DNA from: Anaerolineaceae bacterium
GTDB taxonomy: Bacteria > Chloroflexota > Anaerolineae > Anaerolineales > Anaerolineaceae
Assembly: GCA_030653365.1 (NCBI GenBank)
Contig: JAURZL010000018.1
Location: 372,001-436,000, forward strand
Length of the DNA: 64,000 bases
Reading direction: 5' to 3'
This document shows positions 49,743-59,979 of the stretch, one piece after another (the first letter of the stretch is position 1; each line of letters opens with the position of its first letter). The position numbers and the translations under genes are program-made. The notes under the pieces are model-generated. The model made no database searches. It saw only the letters and a list, made by a program, of their open reading frames with translations, and was not told where the DNA came from.

Positions 49743-50207
49743 ATGAAAAAGAAATTAACACAAGCTCATCAACAAAAACCATGGAGGATACAAATTCAAC
49801 GTCTTGGATTTATTCTCCTTGTTTTGGTTGTAGCAGTGTTATCTTTTTTTATGAACCTGAACTTTACATCCAAAGCAGCCCAAGCTGGTGTGCAAATACG
49901 AATATTAGAAGCTGAAAGAGAGTCTCTTATTCGGTCAATTTCTGCCAATCGTACTGATTTAGCGATGTTAACTTCAGCTACTGTAATGCAAAATCGGGCA
50001 AAAGAATTAGGATTTGTTCCAGCTACAAGAGCTGATATCGAGTATTTATACATTGAAGATTATGTTGGCAAGCAACCACAACCAGTTTCCCTTCCTCCTA
50101 CAGTCAGGAATCAGGAAACAAATTATTTAACACCGGCATTCACACAATCTATCTGGGATTGGTTGTACCAGGGCACTTTTATTATGTTGGATCAAGAAGG
50201 CAAATAA
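49743..50207 (+). CDS. FtsL-like cell division protein
   Basis: Short single-TM protein with coiled segment between rsmH and the ftsI-like gene. Confidence 0.6.
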   Translation: MKKKLTQAHQQKPWRIQIQRLGFILLVLVVAVLSFFMNLNFTSKAAQAGVQIRILEAERESLIRSISANRTDLAMLTSATVMQNRAKELGFVPATRADIEYLYIEDYVGKQPQPVSLPPTVRNQETNYLTPAFTQSIWDWLYQGTFIMLDQEGK

Positions 50208-50208
50208 T

Positions 50209-52011
50209 ATGAAACAGGGAATGATTCGTTTTTATCTAGTTGGTATTGCAATTATTTTATTTTCCATAACTATCGTAGTTCGAATGGTTCAAATTCAAAC
50301 CGATCCAGTTTTTTCGGAAATTAGTAAAAAAGTTGGAAATCAGGCAATGTATAAACCCAAAGAATTTGAAGCTGTTCGAGGTAATATTTATGACCGTTGG
50401 GGAAACCTATTAGCTGGCAATAATGAGGTGTTCGAAATTGGTGTTAACTTAAACCAGGTTAACCAAAACAATAAGGAAGAGATTATCAGTTACCTATCCA
50501 GTCTGACTGGATTGAGCAGAGATTATGTAAAAGGACGAGTTGAAATTTCATACCAACCAGACCCATTGAAAGAAAATTATGCTGTTTTTTCAACAGTTGC
50601 AAGAAATGCTTCCGAAAAAATGGTTGAAGACATTGCTGCTGCTAAAGAAACAAATAATGCTTTGTATCCTGTAAGTTGGACTGGACGACTGCAACGCACA
50701 TATCCTGATAATCGTTTAGCAGCCAATTTATTAGGTTTCTATAGTTCCCAAGGTTTTTTTGGGGTTGAAGGATTTTACGATAATATTCTCTCCACAGTCG
50801 AATCCTCAACTTACATCTCCATGAATCCATATGATGTCATGGAAATTCCAGAAATTCCACATGGTGCCAGTGTAATTCTGACGATTGACCGTGAGATTCA
50901 GGCAAGAATTGAGGAGATACTCGATCGATCTATAAACGATTCCGGTTCAGCATCAGGTACAGTAATCATCATGGATCCAGAAACAGGTGAGATTCTTGCC
51001 ATGGCAACAACCCCGCGTGCAGACCTGAATCAATCTTCAGAGAAAATACTGGCTGAATATCCGACTTTAAATGTTGAAGGGTATGATGTTCAGACCCCAT
51101 ATAATCGTGCAATCATGCAAACCTATGAACCTGGTTCAGTATTTAAGGTATTTACACTCGCAGCAGCTTTAGATTCAGGTGCGATCACACCAGAAACAGA
51201 ATTCATCGATACTGGTGTTGTGAACATCGGAGGTATGACAATTTATAACTGGGATTATGGAGCCTGGGGGCCTCAGGATATGACGGGCTGTATGCAACAT
51301 TCTTTAAATGTGTGTTTGGTCTGGATGGCACAAGAAACAACTGTAAAGACTTTTTATGAATACCTGACTGCCTTTAATATTGATCGCAAAACAAATATTG
51401 ACATGGATGGTGAAACCAGTTATCCGTTTTTATCTCCAAGCAATCCAACACCATTTGGCTCCGATCCTAACGCTCCTCGCTGGTATGAAGGAATGATTGG
51501 TCCACATTCATTTGGTCAGGGTGTCTCTGTAACCCCCATTCGAATGATCACCTCAATTTCTGCATTAGCGAACGATGGTCGAATGATGGCTCCACATATT
51601 CAAAAAGCAGTTGTACAGGATGGAAGAATCCGATACTATAATCCAAAAATTGTTTCAACACCCATCAAACCAGAAACGGCACAAACAGTTACAGAGATGT
51701 TGGCAAATTCCCTGGAACTTGAATCCTCTGATGCCTATGTGGAAGGATATCGCATGGCTGGGAAAACAGGTACGGCTGAAATAGCAAGCCGAACCGGTTA
51801 TTTAAAAGGTGTAACAAATGCATCCTTTGTTGGATGGGGTCCGATAGATGATCCACAATTTATCATTTATATCTGGTTAGAAAAACCAAAAACAAGCATC
51901 TGGAGTTCTGTTGTGGCAGCTCCGGTCTTTAAAGAAATTGTTGAAAACCTGGTGATATTAATGGATATACCACCGGACCATATTCGATTAGAAATGGCGA
52001 GTACTCAATAA
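50209..52011 (+). CDS. ftsI: peptidoglycan transpeptidase (FtsI/PBP2-like)
   Basis: RGNIYDRWGNLLAGN; YEPGSVFKVFTLAAALDSG (SxxK); KTGTAEIA. Confidence 0.92.
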   Translation: MKQGMIRFYLVGIAIILFSITIVVRMVQIQTDPVFSEISKKVGNQAMYKPKEFEAVRGNIYDRWGNLLAGNNEVFEIGVNLNQVNQNNKEEIISYLSSLTGLSRDYVKGRVEISYQPDPLKENYAVFSTVARNASEKMVEDIAAAKETNNALYPVSWTGRLQRTYPDNRLAANLLGFYSSQGFFGVEGFYDNILSTVESSTYISMNPYDVMEIPEIPHGASVILTIDREIQARIEEILDRSINDSGSASGTVIIMDPETGEILAMATTPRADLNQSSEKILAEYPTLNVEGYDVQTPYNRAIMQTYEPGSVFKVFTLAAALDSGAITPETEFIDTGVVNIGGMTIYNWDYGAWGPQDMTGCMQHSLNVCLVWMAQETTVKTFYEYLTAFNIDRKTNIDMDGETSYPFLSPSNPTPFGSDPNAPRWYEGMIGPHSFGQGVSVTPIRMITSISALANDGRMMAPHIQKAVVQDGRIRYYNPKIVSTPIKPETAQTVTEMLANSLELESSDAYVEGYRMAGKTGTAEIASRTGYLKGVTNASFVGWGPIDDPQFIIYIWLEKPKTSIWSSVVAAPVFKEIVENLVILMDIPPDHIRLEMASTQ

Positions 52012-52018
52012 GGAAAAA

Positions 52019-53431
52019 ATGCTGACATTAGCCGATATTTTTGAAGCAATTACCAATACCAGACCCACTGCCCCGCAAATCATTAGCGAGGCAGCGGTTG
52101 ATTCACGTCAGGTGATTCCAGCTGGTTTGTTTATTGCATTACAAGGCGAACAACAAAATGGACATCAATATGTCAATGAAGCATTTAAGCGTGGTGCCCA
52201 GGCAGTCCTTATAGAAAAAGATATTGAAACTCATGCACCTATTGTTGATGTTCAGAATGGTACTTTTCCTTCAGATATGCCATCCTTTGATCAACCTATC
52301 GCCATTAAGGTCGGTAATACACTGGAAACACTGCAAAAAATTGCAGCATTTTGGCGTAAAAAGTTAAATATTCGGGTTATCGGTATAACAGGTTCGGTTG
52401 GAAAATCAACCACAAAAGAATTGGTTGCAGAAGTCCTAAGTCAGAAATACAGAACCGTTAAAAATATTGGAAATCTGAACAATGAAATTGGATTGCCTCT
52501 TTCTATCTTAAGAATGACCGAAAGTCATCAACGCGCGGTCTTGGAAATGGGTTTTTATATTCCGGGAGAAATAAAACTATTATGTGAAATAGCTGACCCG
52601 ATTACAGGTATCATCACAAATATTGGAACTGTTCATGCTGAACGAGCAGGTTCCATTCAAGCCATTGCACAGGGCAAAGCTGAATTAATAGAGTATTTGC
52701 CATCAAATGGAACAGCTATTTTAAATTATGACGATCCATGGGTTCGCCCCATGGCAGAGAAAACTAATGCCAGGGTTCTTTTCTACGGGTTGAATCCAGA
52801 AGCCCATCTCTGGGCAGATCAAATTGAAGGTTTAGGTTTGCAAGGTATTCGTTTCTGCTTGCATTATAAAAATGAAAGATTATTTCTACGCGTTCCACTG
52901 ATCGGTCAGCATTCTGTTCATACTGCATTAAGGGCAGCTGCTGTCGGCTTGACGGAAGGACTCTCCTGGCAGGAAATTGTTCATGGATTACAACAAGGCC
53001 ATACTCAATTAAGATTAGCAGCAGTGACAACACCTACCGGTGCTCTCATTTTAGATGACACTTACAATGCATCTCCCTATTCAGTAATGGCTGCCCTCAA
53101 TTTGCTGGATGAATTACAGGGAGAAAAATGTGCTGTCTTAGGGGACATGTTAGAATTAGGCCTTTATGAAAAACAAGGTCACGAAATGGTCGGTGTTCGA
53201 GCTGCTCAAGTAGTTAAAAGATTGGTCACCGTTGGAGAACGGGCAAAAATCATTGCGATGGCAGCCAGGCGATCAGGTCTTTCTAACGCCATGATAACAA
53301 GTGTCGATACAGTTGATGAAGCAATAAAAGCTTTAGAAGGAACATTACAAAAAAATGAAGTTGTCTTAATCAAAGGTTCACATGGCCTGCACATGGAACA
53401 GATCGTTTATGCCCTGGAGGTTAATGCATGA
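52019..53431 (+). CDS. murF: UDP-N-acetylmuramoyl-tripeptide-D-alanyl-D-alanine ligase
   Basis: DSRQVIPAGLFIALQGEQQNGHQYV...VIGITGSVGKSTTKELVAEVLSQKY...LDDTYNASPYSVMAALNLL. Confidence 0.93.
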   Translation: MLTLADIFEAITNTRPTAPQIISEAAVDSRQVIPAGLFIALQGEQQNGHQYVNEAFKRGAQAVLIEKDIETHAPIVDVQNGTFPSDMPSFDQPIAIKVGNTLETLQKIAAFWRKKLNIRVIGITGSVGKSTTKELVAEVLSQKYRTVKNIGNLNNEIGLPLSILRMTESHQRAVLEMGFYIPGEIKLLCEIADPITGIITNIGTVHAERAGSIQAIAQGKAELIEYLPSNGTAILNYDDPWVRPMAEKTNARVLFYGLNPEAHLWADQIEGLGLQGIRFCLHYKNERLFLRVPLIGQHSVHTALRAAAVGLTEGLSWQEIVHGLQQGHTQLRLAAVTTPTGALILDDTYNASPYSVMAALNLLDELQGEKCAVLGDMLELGLYEKQGHEMVGVRAAQVVKRLVTVGERAKIIAMAARRSGLSNAMITSVDTVDEAIKALEGTLQKNEVVLIKGSHGLHMEQIVYALEVNA

Positions 53432-54420
53432 ACGAAACTCCCATGGCATTGGCGCTGAGTGGAATCAGCTTCATGATGGCGGTTATTTGGGGTCCTCCAC
53501 TATTAAGGGTATTAAGACATTTCAAAATTGGAAAAATAATCCGGGTTGAAGGACCATATTCCCATATCAGTAAAATGGGAACTCCTACCATGGGTGGCGT
53601 TATGTTTATTGCGCCAGTCGTATTATTGACTGTTTTGTTAAATGCTGCTTCTTTGTTAGGGCTGAATGTTCTGGGTCGATCTGTTCTTTTACCTTTGGGA
53701 ACCTTGGTTGTTTTTAGCATTTTAGGGATGATTGATGATTGGGAAGGTGTTCGCGAATCCCGGAAAGGTATTGGATTGCGGGCTCGTACAAAATTCATCA
53801 TCCAGATTATCATTGCAACCGCCATCGGAATTATCCTCAAGTATGTTCTGGATGTCCCTGAAATGTTTTGGCCAGGAGTCCGAATAGAAATTCCACTTGG
53901 AATATTTTACGTTCCGATTGCAATTGTTACCATTGTCGGTTTTTCAAATGCAGTTAACCTGACAGATGGTTTGGATGGGTTGGCAGGATTGATCTCTGCG
54001 ACCGCATTGACGGCGTTTGGTGCGATTGCATTGATCCAGGGGCAAATCTACCTTGCCCGCTTTTGTTTCACGCTTGTTGGTGCAATTTTTGGGTTCTTGT
54101 GGTTCAATGTCCATCCAGCCCAATTGTTCATGGGCGATACAGGCTCATTGGCGTTAGGCGCTACCTTAGGCGTTGTGGCACTGATGACCGGTCAATGGTT
54201 ATTATTGCCGATCATTGCGATTATCCCCCTCAGCGAAACCTTAAGTGTGATGTTACAGGTAACCTATTTCAAACTTACTGGCGGAATGCGTTTGTTCAAA
54301 ATGTCTCCATTACACCACCACTTTGAATTAAGTGGATGGAGTGAAACCCAGGTTGTTCAACGTTTTTGGTTGGTCAGCCTGATTGCAGCATTAATTGGAA
54401 TTGCGTTGGCATTAATATGA
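53428..54420 (+). CDS. mraY: phospho-N-acetylmuramoyl-pentapeptide-transferase
   Basis: GTPTMGGVMFI...MIDDWEGV...NLTDGLDGLAGL...MGDTGSLALG...PLHHHFELSGWSE. Confidence 0.96.
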   Translation: MNETPMALALSGISFMMAVIWGPPLLRVLRHFKIGKIIRVEGPYSHISKMGTPTMGGVMFIAPVVLLTVLLNAASLLGLNVLGRSVLLPLGTLVVFSILGMIDDWEGVRESRKGIGLRARTKFIIQIIIATAIGIILKYVLDVPEMFWPGVRIEIPLGIFYVPIAIVTIVGFSNAVNLTDGLDGLAGLISATALTAFGAIALIQGQIYLARFCFTLVGAIFGFLWFNVHPAQLFMGDTGSLALGATLGVVALMTGQWLLLPIIAIIPLSETLSVMLQVTYFKLTGGMRLFKMSPLHHHFELSGWSETQVVQRFWLVSLIAALIGIALALI

Positions 54421-55802
54421 AAACGAATTGGCAGGATAAAAATGTTCTAATCATTGGTGCTGCCCGGCAGGGTTTATCTTTGGCACGTTTTCTTTGTGTT
54501 CAAGGTGCTACTGTAACTTTAAACGACGGAAGACCAGAAAGTGAATTGCAAACCTCGATTGACCAATTAAATGGTCTACCCATCCATTGGGTTATGGGAC
54601 AACATCCTTTCAACTTATTAGAAAACATTGATCTTGTCTGTGTTTCAGGTGGTGTGCCTCTTGATATTCCATTGATTATTGAAGCATCCAAAAGAAATAT
54701 TCTCCTCTCAAATGATTCGCAAATATTCATGGAAACAGTTGCCGCTCCGGTGATAGCCATAACGGGATCCGCTGGAAAAACAACAACCACATCATTAATG
54801 GGTGACATTGCCAAAAGAGCAGCCCAATCAGATCAGAAAGTTTGGGTAGGTGGAAATATTGGAAACCCATTGATCAGTCAGGTTGAAGAAATTTTCAAAA
54901 ACGATATTGTCATTTTGGAATTATCCAGTTTCCAGCTTGAATTGATGACAAAGTCCCCGCATATCGCAGCAATAACCAACATAACACCTAACCATCTGGA
55001 CCGTCATAAAACATTGGACGCATATACAGCTGCAAAATCTCACATTCTCCTTCACCAAACATCAGCTGATTATGCAATTATTAATCGGGATGATTCTGGA
55101 GCCTCAAGTTTGAAACCCCTAATAAAAGGGCATTATGTCAGTTTTGGACTTTCTCCTTTACCAGAAAACGAAAATGGGGTCTTTGTTCAAGATCAATCAA
55201 TTCTTGTTTCGATCCATGATCAAATACAAGAAATCTGTACTTTTCAGGATATTCCATTAAAAGGCATCCATAATATTTACAATGTCCTGGCTGCATGTGC
55301 AATTTCTGGAGTTGCTGGTTTCGACGCTCAGTTGATAAAAAAAGCCATCAAAGAATTTAAAGGCGTACCACACCGACTTGAATTGGTTAGAACCTGGAAA
55401 GGTGTGCAATGGATTGATGATTCAATAGCTACAGCCCCCGAACGGACAATGGCAGCCATCGAATCTTTTAGCGAACCGATTATTTTGTTATTGGGAGGGA
55501 AAGATAAGAATCTCCCATGGGAAAAATTACTCCAACTCGTCAATGAAAAAGTTGACCATGTTGTTTTATTTGGAGATGCTGCATTGAAAATAAAAGATTA
55601 TATAGCAGGCATGGCATTTCAAAATCAAAGATTTTCATTACACTGCTGCACTCACCTACAGGAGGCAGTTCAATCAGCAAACAAGATTTCTCAACCAGGA
55701 GATATTGTTTTATTGTCTCCCGGGGGGACCAGTTATGATGAATTTAAGGATTTTGAAGAGAGAGGAGAAAAGTTTCAATTATGGGTTCAACAACTCGAAT
55801 AA
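54417..55802 (+). CDS. murD: UDP-N-acetylmuramoylalanine-D-glutamate ligase
   Basis: NVLIIGAARQGLSLARFL...VIAITGSAGKTTTTSLMGDI...ITPNHLDRHKTLDAYTAAK...LLLGGKDKNLPW; ATG in 4-nt overlap with mraY. Confidence 0.95.
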   Translation: MKTNWQDKNVLIIGAARQGLSLARFLCVQGATVTLNDGRPESELQTSIDQLNGLPIHWVMGQHPFNLLENIDLVCVSGGVPLDIPLIIEASKRNILLSNDSQIFMETVAAPVIAITGSAGKTTTTSLMGDIAKRAAQSDQKVWVGGNIGNPLISQVEEIFKNDIVILELSSFQLELMTKSPHIAAITNITPNHLDRHKTLDAYTAAKSHILLHQTSADYAIINRDDSGASSLKPLIKGHYVSFGLSPLPENENGVFVQDQSILVSIHDQIQEICTFQDIPLKGIHNIYNVLAACAISGVAGFDAQLIKKAIKEFKGVPHRLELVRTWKGVQWIDDSIATAPERTMAAIESFSEPIILLLGGKDKNLPWEKLLQLVNEKVDHVVLFGDAALKIKDYIAGMAFQNQRFSLHCCTHLQEAVQSANKISQPGDIVLLSPGGTSYDEFKDFEERGEKFQLWVQQLE

Positions 55803-57037
55803 ATCCTAAAAAATCAAACCAACAAACGCCAAAAATACCTTTTTGGAAGACCATTGATATTCCTTTGGTCCTGATTGTTCTTGCTTTATACGCATTCGGA
55901 TTGGTAATCCTTTATTCAGCATCCATGCCGATTGCTTTTTATTCAAGAACACCTTCCACACCATGGGACTATGTTTCGAGGCAGGCAATGTTTGGTTTGA
56001 TCGGCTTAGCCGGTGCATTTTTTATTGCCTGGATCGATTATCGTGTCTGGAAGAAATTCATGTTGCCAGCATTATTGGCAACCTGGGTAGTTTTATTTTT
56101 GGTCTTAATTATCGGTTCAGTCCGCCATGGTTCCACGAGAACTTTCTTTGATGGCAGTGTGCAACCATCCGAATTATCCAAAGTATTGATCATGCTTTAT
56201 CTTTCATTCTGGATCAAAAGCAAACAGGATAATCTCAAAAAATTAACATTCTGGGTTATACCGATTGGATTTGTTTTAGGTGTGACCGCAGTTTTATTAA
56301 TTCTCGAACCTGATTTTAGTGCTGTATTGACTCTTGTACTAATCAGCAGTTTAATTTTGTTCCTGGCGAATCTGGATTGGAAACAAATCATACTGATAGG
56401 TGTTTTTGCTGTCTTATCATTCTATTTAATTATCCAAATCAGCACCACTGGCAGTATTCGCTGGGGGCAATTCATTACAGGTTACAGAGACCCCCATTTA
56501 GCCCTAACCCAGGTTAAACGATCAATTGAATCAGTTGTCAATGGAGGATTCTTTGGCGTAGGAATAGGACAGGGAACCGTCAAGTTTACTGGTCTGGAAG
56601 TTGGACAATCCGATACGATCTTTACAGTTATCGCTGAAGAGATGGGGTTATTAGGCAGTAGTGTTGTTTTATTGCTGTTCATACTCTTGTTATGGAGAGG
56701 TTTTAAAATCGCACTAGAAAGCGAGGATCTTGCTGGGAGATTAATTGCTGCTGGTATCAGTTCATGGATTGTAATTGAAGCCTTTATCAACATCGGTAGC
56801 CTGTTTAATATCGTTCCGATTGGAGGAAATACACTTCCGTTTTTCAGTTTAGGTGGATCAAGCCTGGTCTCCATCCTTACAGGGATTGGATTTGTGCTCA
56901 GCGTAGGAAGAATCAATCAGATTAAAAAGATTCAAGAAAGGAGCCCATTTAGTGCGCTTGTTGATTTGCGCTGGCGGGACAGGCGGCGGAGTGTACCCCG
57001 CACTGGCCGTCCTGCAAGCAATGGAAGACAATTATAA
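55781..57037 (+). CDS. ftsW: FtsW/RodA/SpoVE family peptidoglycan polymerase
   Basis: Polytopic; LILEPDFSAVLTLVLISS...TVIAEEMGLLGSSVVLLLF...GNTLPFFSLGGSSLVSILTGIGFVLSV. Confidence 0.93.
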   Translation: MGSTTRINPKKSNQQTPKIPFWKTIDIPLVLIVLALYAFGLVILYSASMPIAFYSRTPSTPWDYVSRQAMFGLIGLAGAFFIAWIDYRVWKKFMLPALLATWVVLFLVLIIGSVRHGSTRTFFDGSVQPSELSKVLIMLYLSFWIKSKQDNLKKLTFWVIPIGFVLGVTAVLLILEPDFSAVLTLVLISSLILFLANLDWKQIILIGVFAVLSFYLIIQISTTGSIRWGQFITGYRDPHLALTQVKRSIESVVNGGFFGVGIGQGTVKFTGLEVGQSDTIFTVIAEEMGLLGSSVVLLLFILLLWRGFKIALESEDLAGRLIAAGISSWIVIEAFINIGSLFNIVPIGGNTLPFFSLGGSSLVSILTGIGFVLSVGRINQIKKIQERSPFSALVDLRWRDRRRSVPRTGRPASNGRQL

Positions 57038-58061
57038 TGATTTCCTTTGGGTGGGCGGTCAAGGTGGGATGGAAGCTGAATTGATCAAGCGTCTGAACCT
57101 CCCCTACGAAGAAATTCCAGCAGCTGGTGTGCATGGAATTGGTTTGCGTTCCCTGCCTGGTAATCTTTATAAACTCATTAAAGGTGTAATTAAATCTGCC
57201 CAAATCCTCAGAAGATTTCAGCCTGATGTGATTTTTTATACGGGTGGATTTGTGGCAGCGCCGATGGCGGTCGCGGGATTCAGTACCCCATCCGTTTTAT
57301 TTGTTCCTGATATTGAGCCTGGTTTTGCCTTAATTTTTCTTTCTAAATTTGCACATGCAATTGCCTTAACCACTGAAAACTCGAAGGATTTCTTCAAAAA
57401 AACAAAGAAATTAAAGGTAACAGGCTACCCTCTCAGAAAAGAATTAAGGGTATATCAAAAAGATGAAGCCATGCAGATCTTCAAACTGGATGGCAATTTA
57501 CCTGTGATTTTGGTGTATGGAGGAAGTAAAGGGGCTCATTCAATCAATCTGGCTATCTTGAATAATCTGGATGTCTTACTCTCAAAAGTTCAAATTATCC
57601 ATATTACGGGAAATAACGATTGGGCTGATTTTCAGAAAGTCCACCAGAAATTATCCCCTGAATTGGCAGCGAACTATCAGATTTACCCCTATCTCCATGA
57701 CGAAATGTCCGCTGCATTCTCCTGTTCGGAATTGTGTATTTCCAGAAGCGGTGCATCTACTCTGGGTGAATTACCATTCTTTGGGGTTCCTGCAATTCTT
57801 GTCCCGTACCCATACGCCTGGCGTTATCAAAAAACCAATGCACAGTACCTGGTTGATCATCAGGCAGCCATTTTGATTCCAAATGAGGAATTAGATGCCA
57901 GATTAACCCAACAAATCCTTAATTTAATTAATTCGCCTGATCAATTGGTGGAAATGAGCAAAGCAATGAAATCACTATCAAAACCAGATGCTGCTGATCA
58001 GATCGCTTCCCTCATTAGTCAACAGGTAACACCAACCTCCCGGAAAGGTGGTCTTTCATGA
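56952..58061 (+). CDS. murG: UDP-GlcNAc-undecaprenyl-PP-MurNAc-pentapeptide GlcNAc transferase
   Basis: GTG start; RLLICAGGTGGGVYPALAVLQAM...FLWVGGQGGMEAELI...ISRSGASTLGELPFFGVPAILVPYPYA. Confidence 0.93.
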   Translation: MRLLICAGGTGGGVYPALAVLQAMEDNYNDFLWVGGQGGMEAELIKRLNLPYEEIPAAGVHGIGLRSLPGNLYKLIKGVIKSAQILRRFQPDVIFYTGGFVAAPMAVAGFSTPSVLFVPDIEPGFALIFLSKFAHAIALTTENSKDFFKKTKKLKVTGYPLRKELRVYQKDEAMQIFKLDGNLPVILVYGGSKGAHSINLAILNNLDVLLSKVQIIHITGNNDWADFQKVHQKLSPELAANYQIYPYLHDEMSAAFSCSELCISRSGASTLGELPFFGVPAILVPYPYAWRYQKTNAQYLVDHQAAILIPNEELDARLTQQILNLINSPDQLVEMSKAMKSLSKPDAADQIASLISQQVTPTSRKGGLS

Positions 58062-58597
58062 TTTCATTAGATGTCATCTTTTGGATGTATGTTTGTTTAT
58101 TTGCATTAATTGGGGCAATGCGTGGTTGGGCTCGGGAATTATTGGTGAGTTTTAGTGTAATTCTTGCATTATTTGTTCTTTCAGTACTTGAGCGGTTTGT
58201 ACCTTTTATTCGAGATACTTTGATGGTGAATTCCCCCGAATCATTTTTCTGGTTAAGAGCAATTCTGCTGGGTTCATTGGTCTTTTTCGGATATCAAACA
58301 CCAAAATTTCCAAAAATCGCAAATTCTGGCAGATTTGTCCGCGATCATTTTCAGGATATTTTATTAGGATTATTCCTGGGAGCAGTAAACGGATATCTGA
58401 TCTTTGGCAGTCTTTGGTTTTTCCTCGATGATGCCAGTTATCCTTTTTCATTCATCATCAGTCCAGATTTAAATTCAGAAATTGGTATCGTCACCCAGGA
58501 ATTGCTTGCATTTATGCCACCTGAATTACTTGGTGCGCCAACGATCTACTTTGCTGTCGCAATTGCATTTGTATTTGTTTTGGTGGTCTTTCTATGA
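58058..58597 (+). CDS. CvpA-like hypothetical membrane protein
   Basis: Four hydrophobic segments; 4-nt overlaps with both murG and murC. Confidence 0.65.
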   Translation: MISLDVIFWMYVCLFALIGAMRGWARELLVSFSVILALFVLSVLERFVPFIRDTLMVNSPESFFWLRAILLGSLVFFGYQTPKFPKIANSGRFVRDHFQDILLGLFLGAVNGYLIFGSLWFFLDDASYPFSFIISPDLNSEIGIVTQELLAFMPPELLGAPTIYFAVAIAFVFVLVVFL

Positions 58598-59979
58598 ACA
58601 AACATGTATTTTTCATTGGAATCGGTGGAACCGGTTTATCTGCAATTGCCCGATTGTTGAAAGAGAAAGGGTATATTGTGAGCGGCTCTGACCAACAAAT
58701 CTCTGATTTTGCCAGAGATCTGATTTCTAATGGAATTACAGTTTATGAAGGTCACTCTCCTGATCATCTGGTTGGTGTCGATGTAGTCATTCGTTCATCA
58801 GCAATTTCCGATCAAAATCCGGAAGTGCAGGCAGCTCATCATATGAGAATTCCTGTTTATAAACGCTCAGATATTCTCGGAGAATTAATGAGCGATAAGG
58901 TAGGAATTGGCATTGCGGGAACCCACGGAAAAACAACCACAACCGCTATGGTTGCTACCATGCTGGCAAAAGCCGGGCTTGATCCAAGCTATATTATTGG
59001 CAGTGTCTCTAAAGATCTGGGGAATAATGCCCATTATGGCCAGGGGAAATACTTCGTTATTGAAGCAGATGAATATGATCGCATGTTCCTGGGGTTATCC
59101 CCCACATTTGGCGTAGTGACCAATTTGGAACATGATCATCCTGATTGTTTCCATACCTTTTCAGATTATCTGCAAGCTTTCAGAGCATTTTTGGAAAGAG
59201 TTATTGCAGATGGAAAAATTCTGGTGTGTTTCGATGATCCCGGCGTCCAAAAACTCTTACCAATGATCTCCACCCAATCAGTGATAACCTATGGTTCCAC
59301 CCCGGAATGTGATTATCAGGCTCTGAACATTCAGAGGAACGAAAAAGGTGGGTATAGTTACATCGCATGCTATAAGCATGAGGAATTAATTTCTGTCGAA
59401 TTGAAAGTTCCCGGATTACACAATGTTCAAAATTCTCTGGTTGCCATCGCAATTGCGCATCAACTGGATTTAAATTTGGAAAATTCTGCTAAATCTCTTT
59501 CCGAATTTTCTGGAACAACAAGACGCTTCGATATTATTGGGGAAGTGAATCAAATCACAATTATTGATGATTATGCTCACCACCCCACAGAAATTAAGGC
59601 AACCCTGCAAGCGGCGAGAAGTCGTTATCCTGAAAATAAGATTTGGGCGATCTGGCAGCCGCATACCTATTCCCGTACACAGACATTATTTGATGAATTT
59701 AAAAATTCATTTTCTGAGGCAAACCATGTGATTGTCAGTCAAATATACGCCTCAAGAGAAATTAATGATAAATTTTCCGCATCTTTGGTCGTTGATGCGA
59801 TGGTCCATCCGGATGCAAAGTATATTGCATCCCTCAAAGATATTTCCAATTACCTGGTTGAACAACTTAAACCTGGTGACATCATGCTCGTTTTTTCAGC
59901 TGGTGATGCTGTCCAGATCAGCAAAAACGTAATGTCAAGGCTAACCCAAAAGGAGAATAATGATGAGATACGAAAATAG
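58594..59979 (+). CDS. murC: UDP-N-acetylmuramate-L-alanine ligase
   Basis: HVFFIGIGGTGLSAIARLLKEKGYIVSGSD...GIAGTHGKTTTTAMVATMLAKAGLDPSYIIG...DDYAHHPTEIKATLQAAR. Confidence 0.96.
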   Translation: MNKHVFFIGIGGTGLSAIARLLKEKGYIVSGSDQQISDFARDLISNGITVYEGHSPDHLVGVDVVIRSSAISDQNPEVQAAHHMRIPVYKRSDILGELMSDKVGIGIAGTHGKTTTTAMVATMLAKAGLDPSYIIGSVSKDLGNNAHYGQGKYFVIEADEYDRMFLGLSPTFGVVTNLEHDHPDCFHTFSDYLQAFRAFLERVIADGKILVCFDDPGVQKLLPMISTQSVITYGSTPECDYQALNIQRNEKGGYSYIACYKHEELISVELKVPGLHNVQNSLVAIAIAHQLDLNLENSAKSLSEFSGTTRRFDIIGEVNQITIIDDYAHHPTEIKATLQAARSRYPENKIWAIWQPHTYSRTQTLFDEFKNSFSEANHVIVSQIYASREINDKFSASLVVDAMVHPDAKYIASLKDISNYLVEQLKPGDIMLVFSAGDAVQISKNVMSRLTQKENNDEIRK

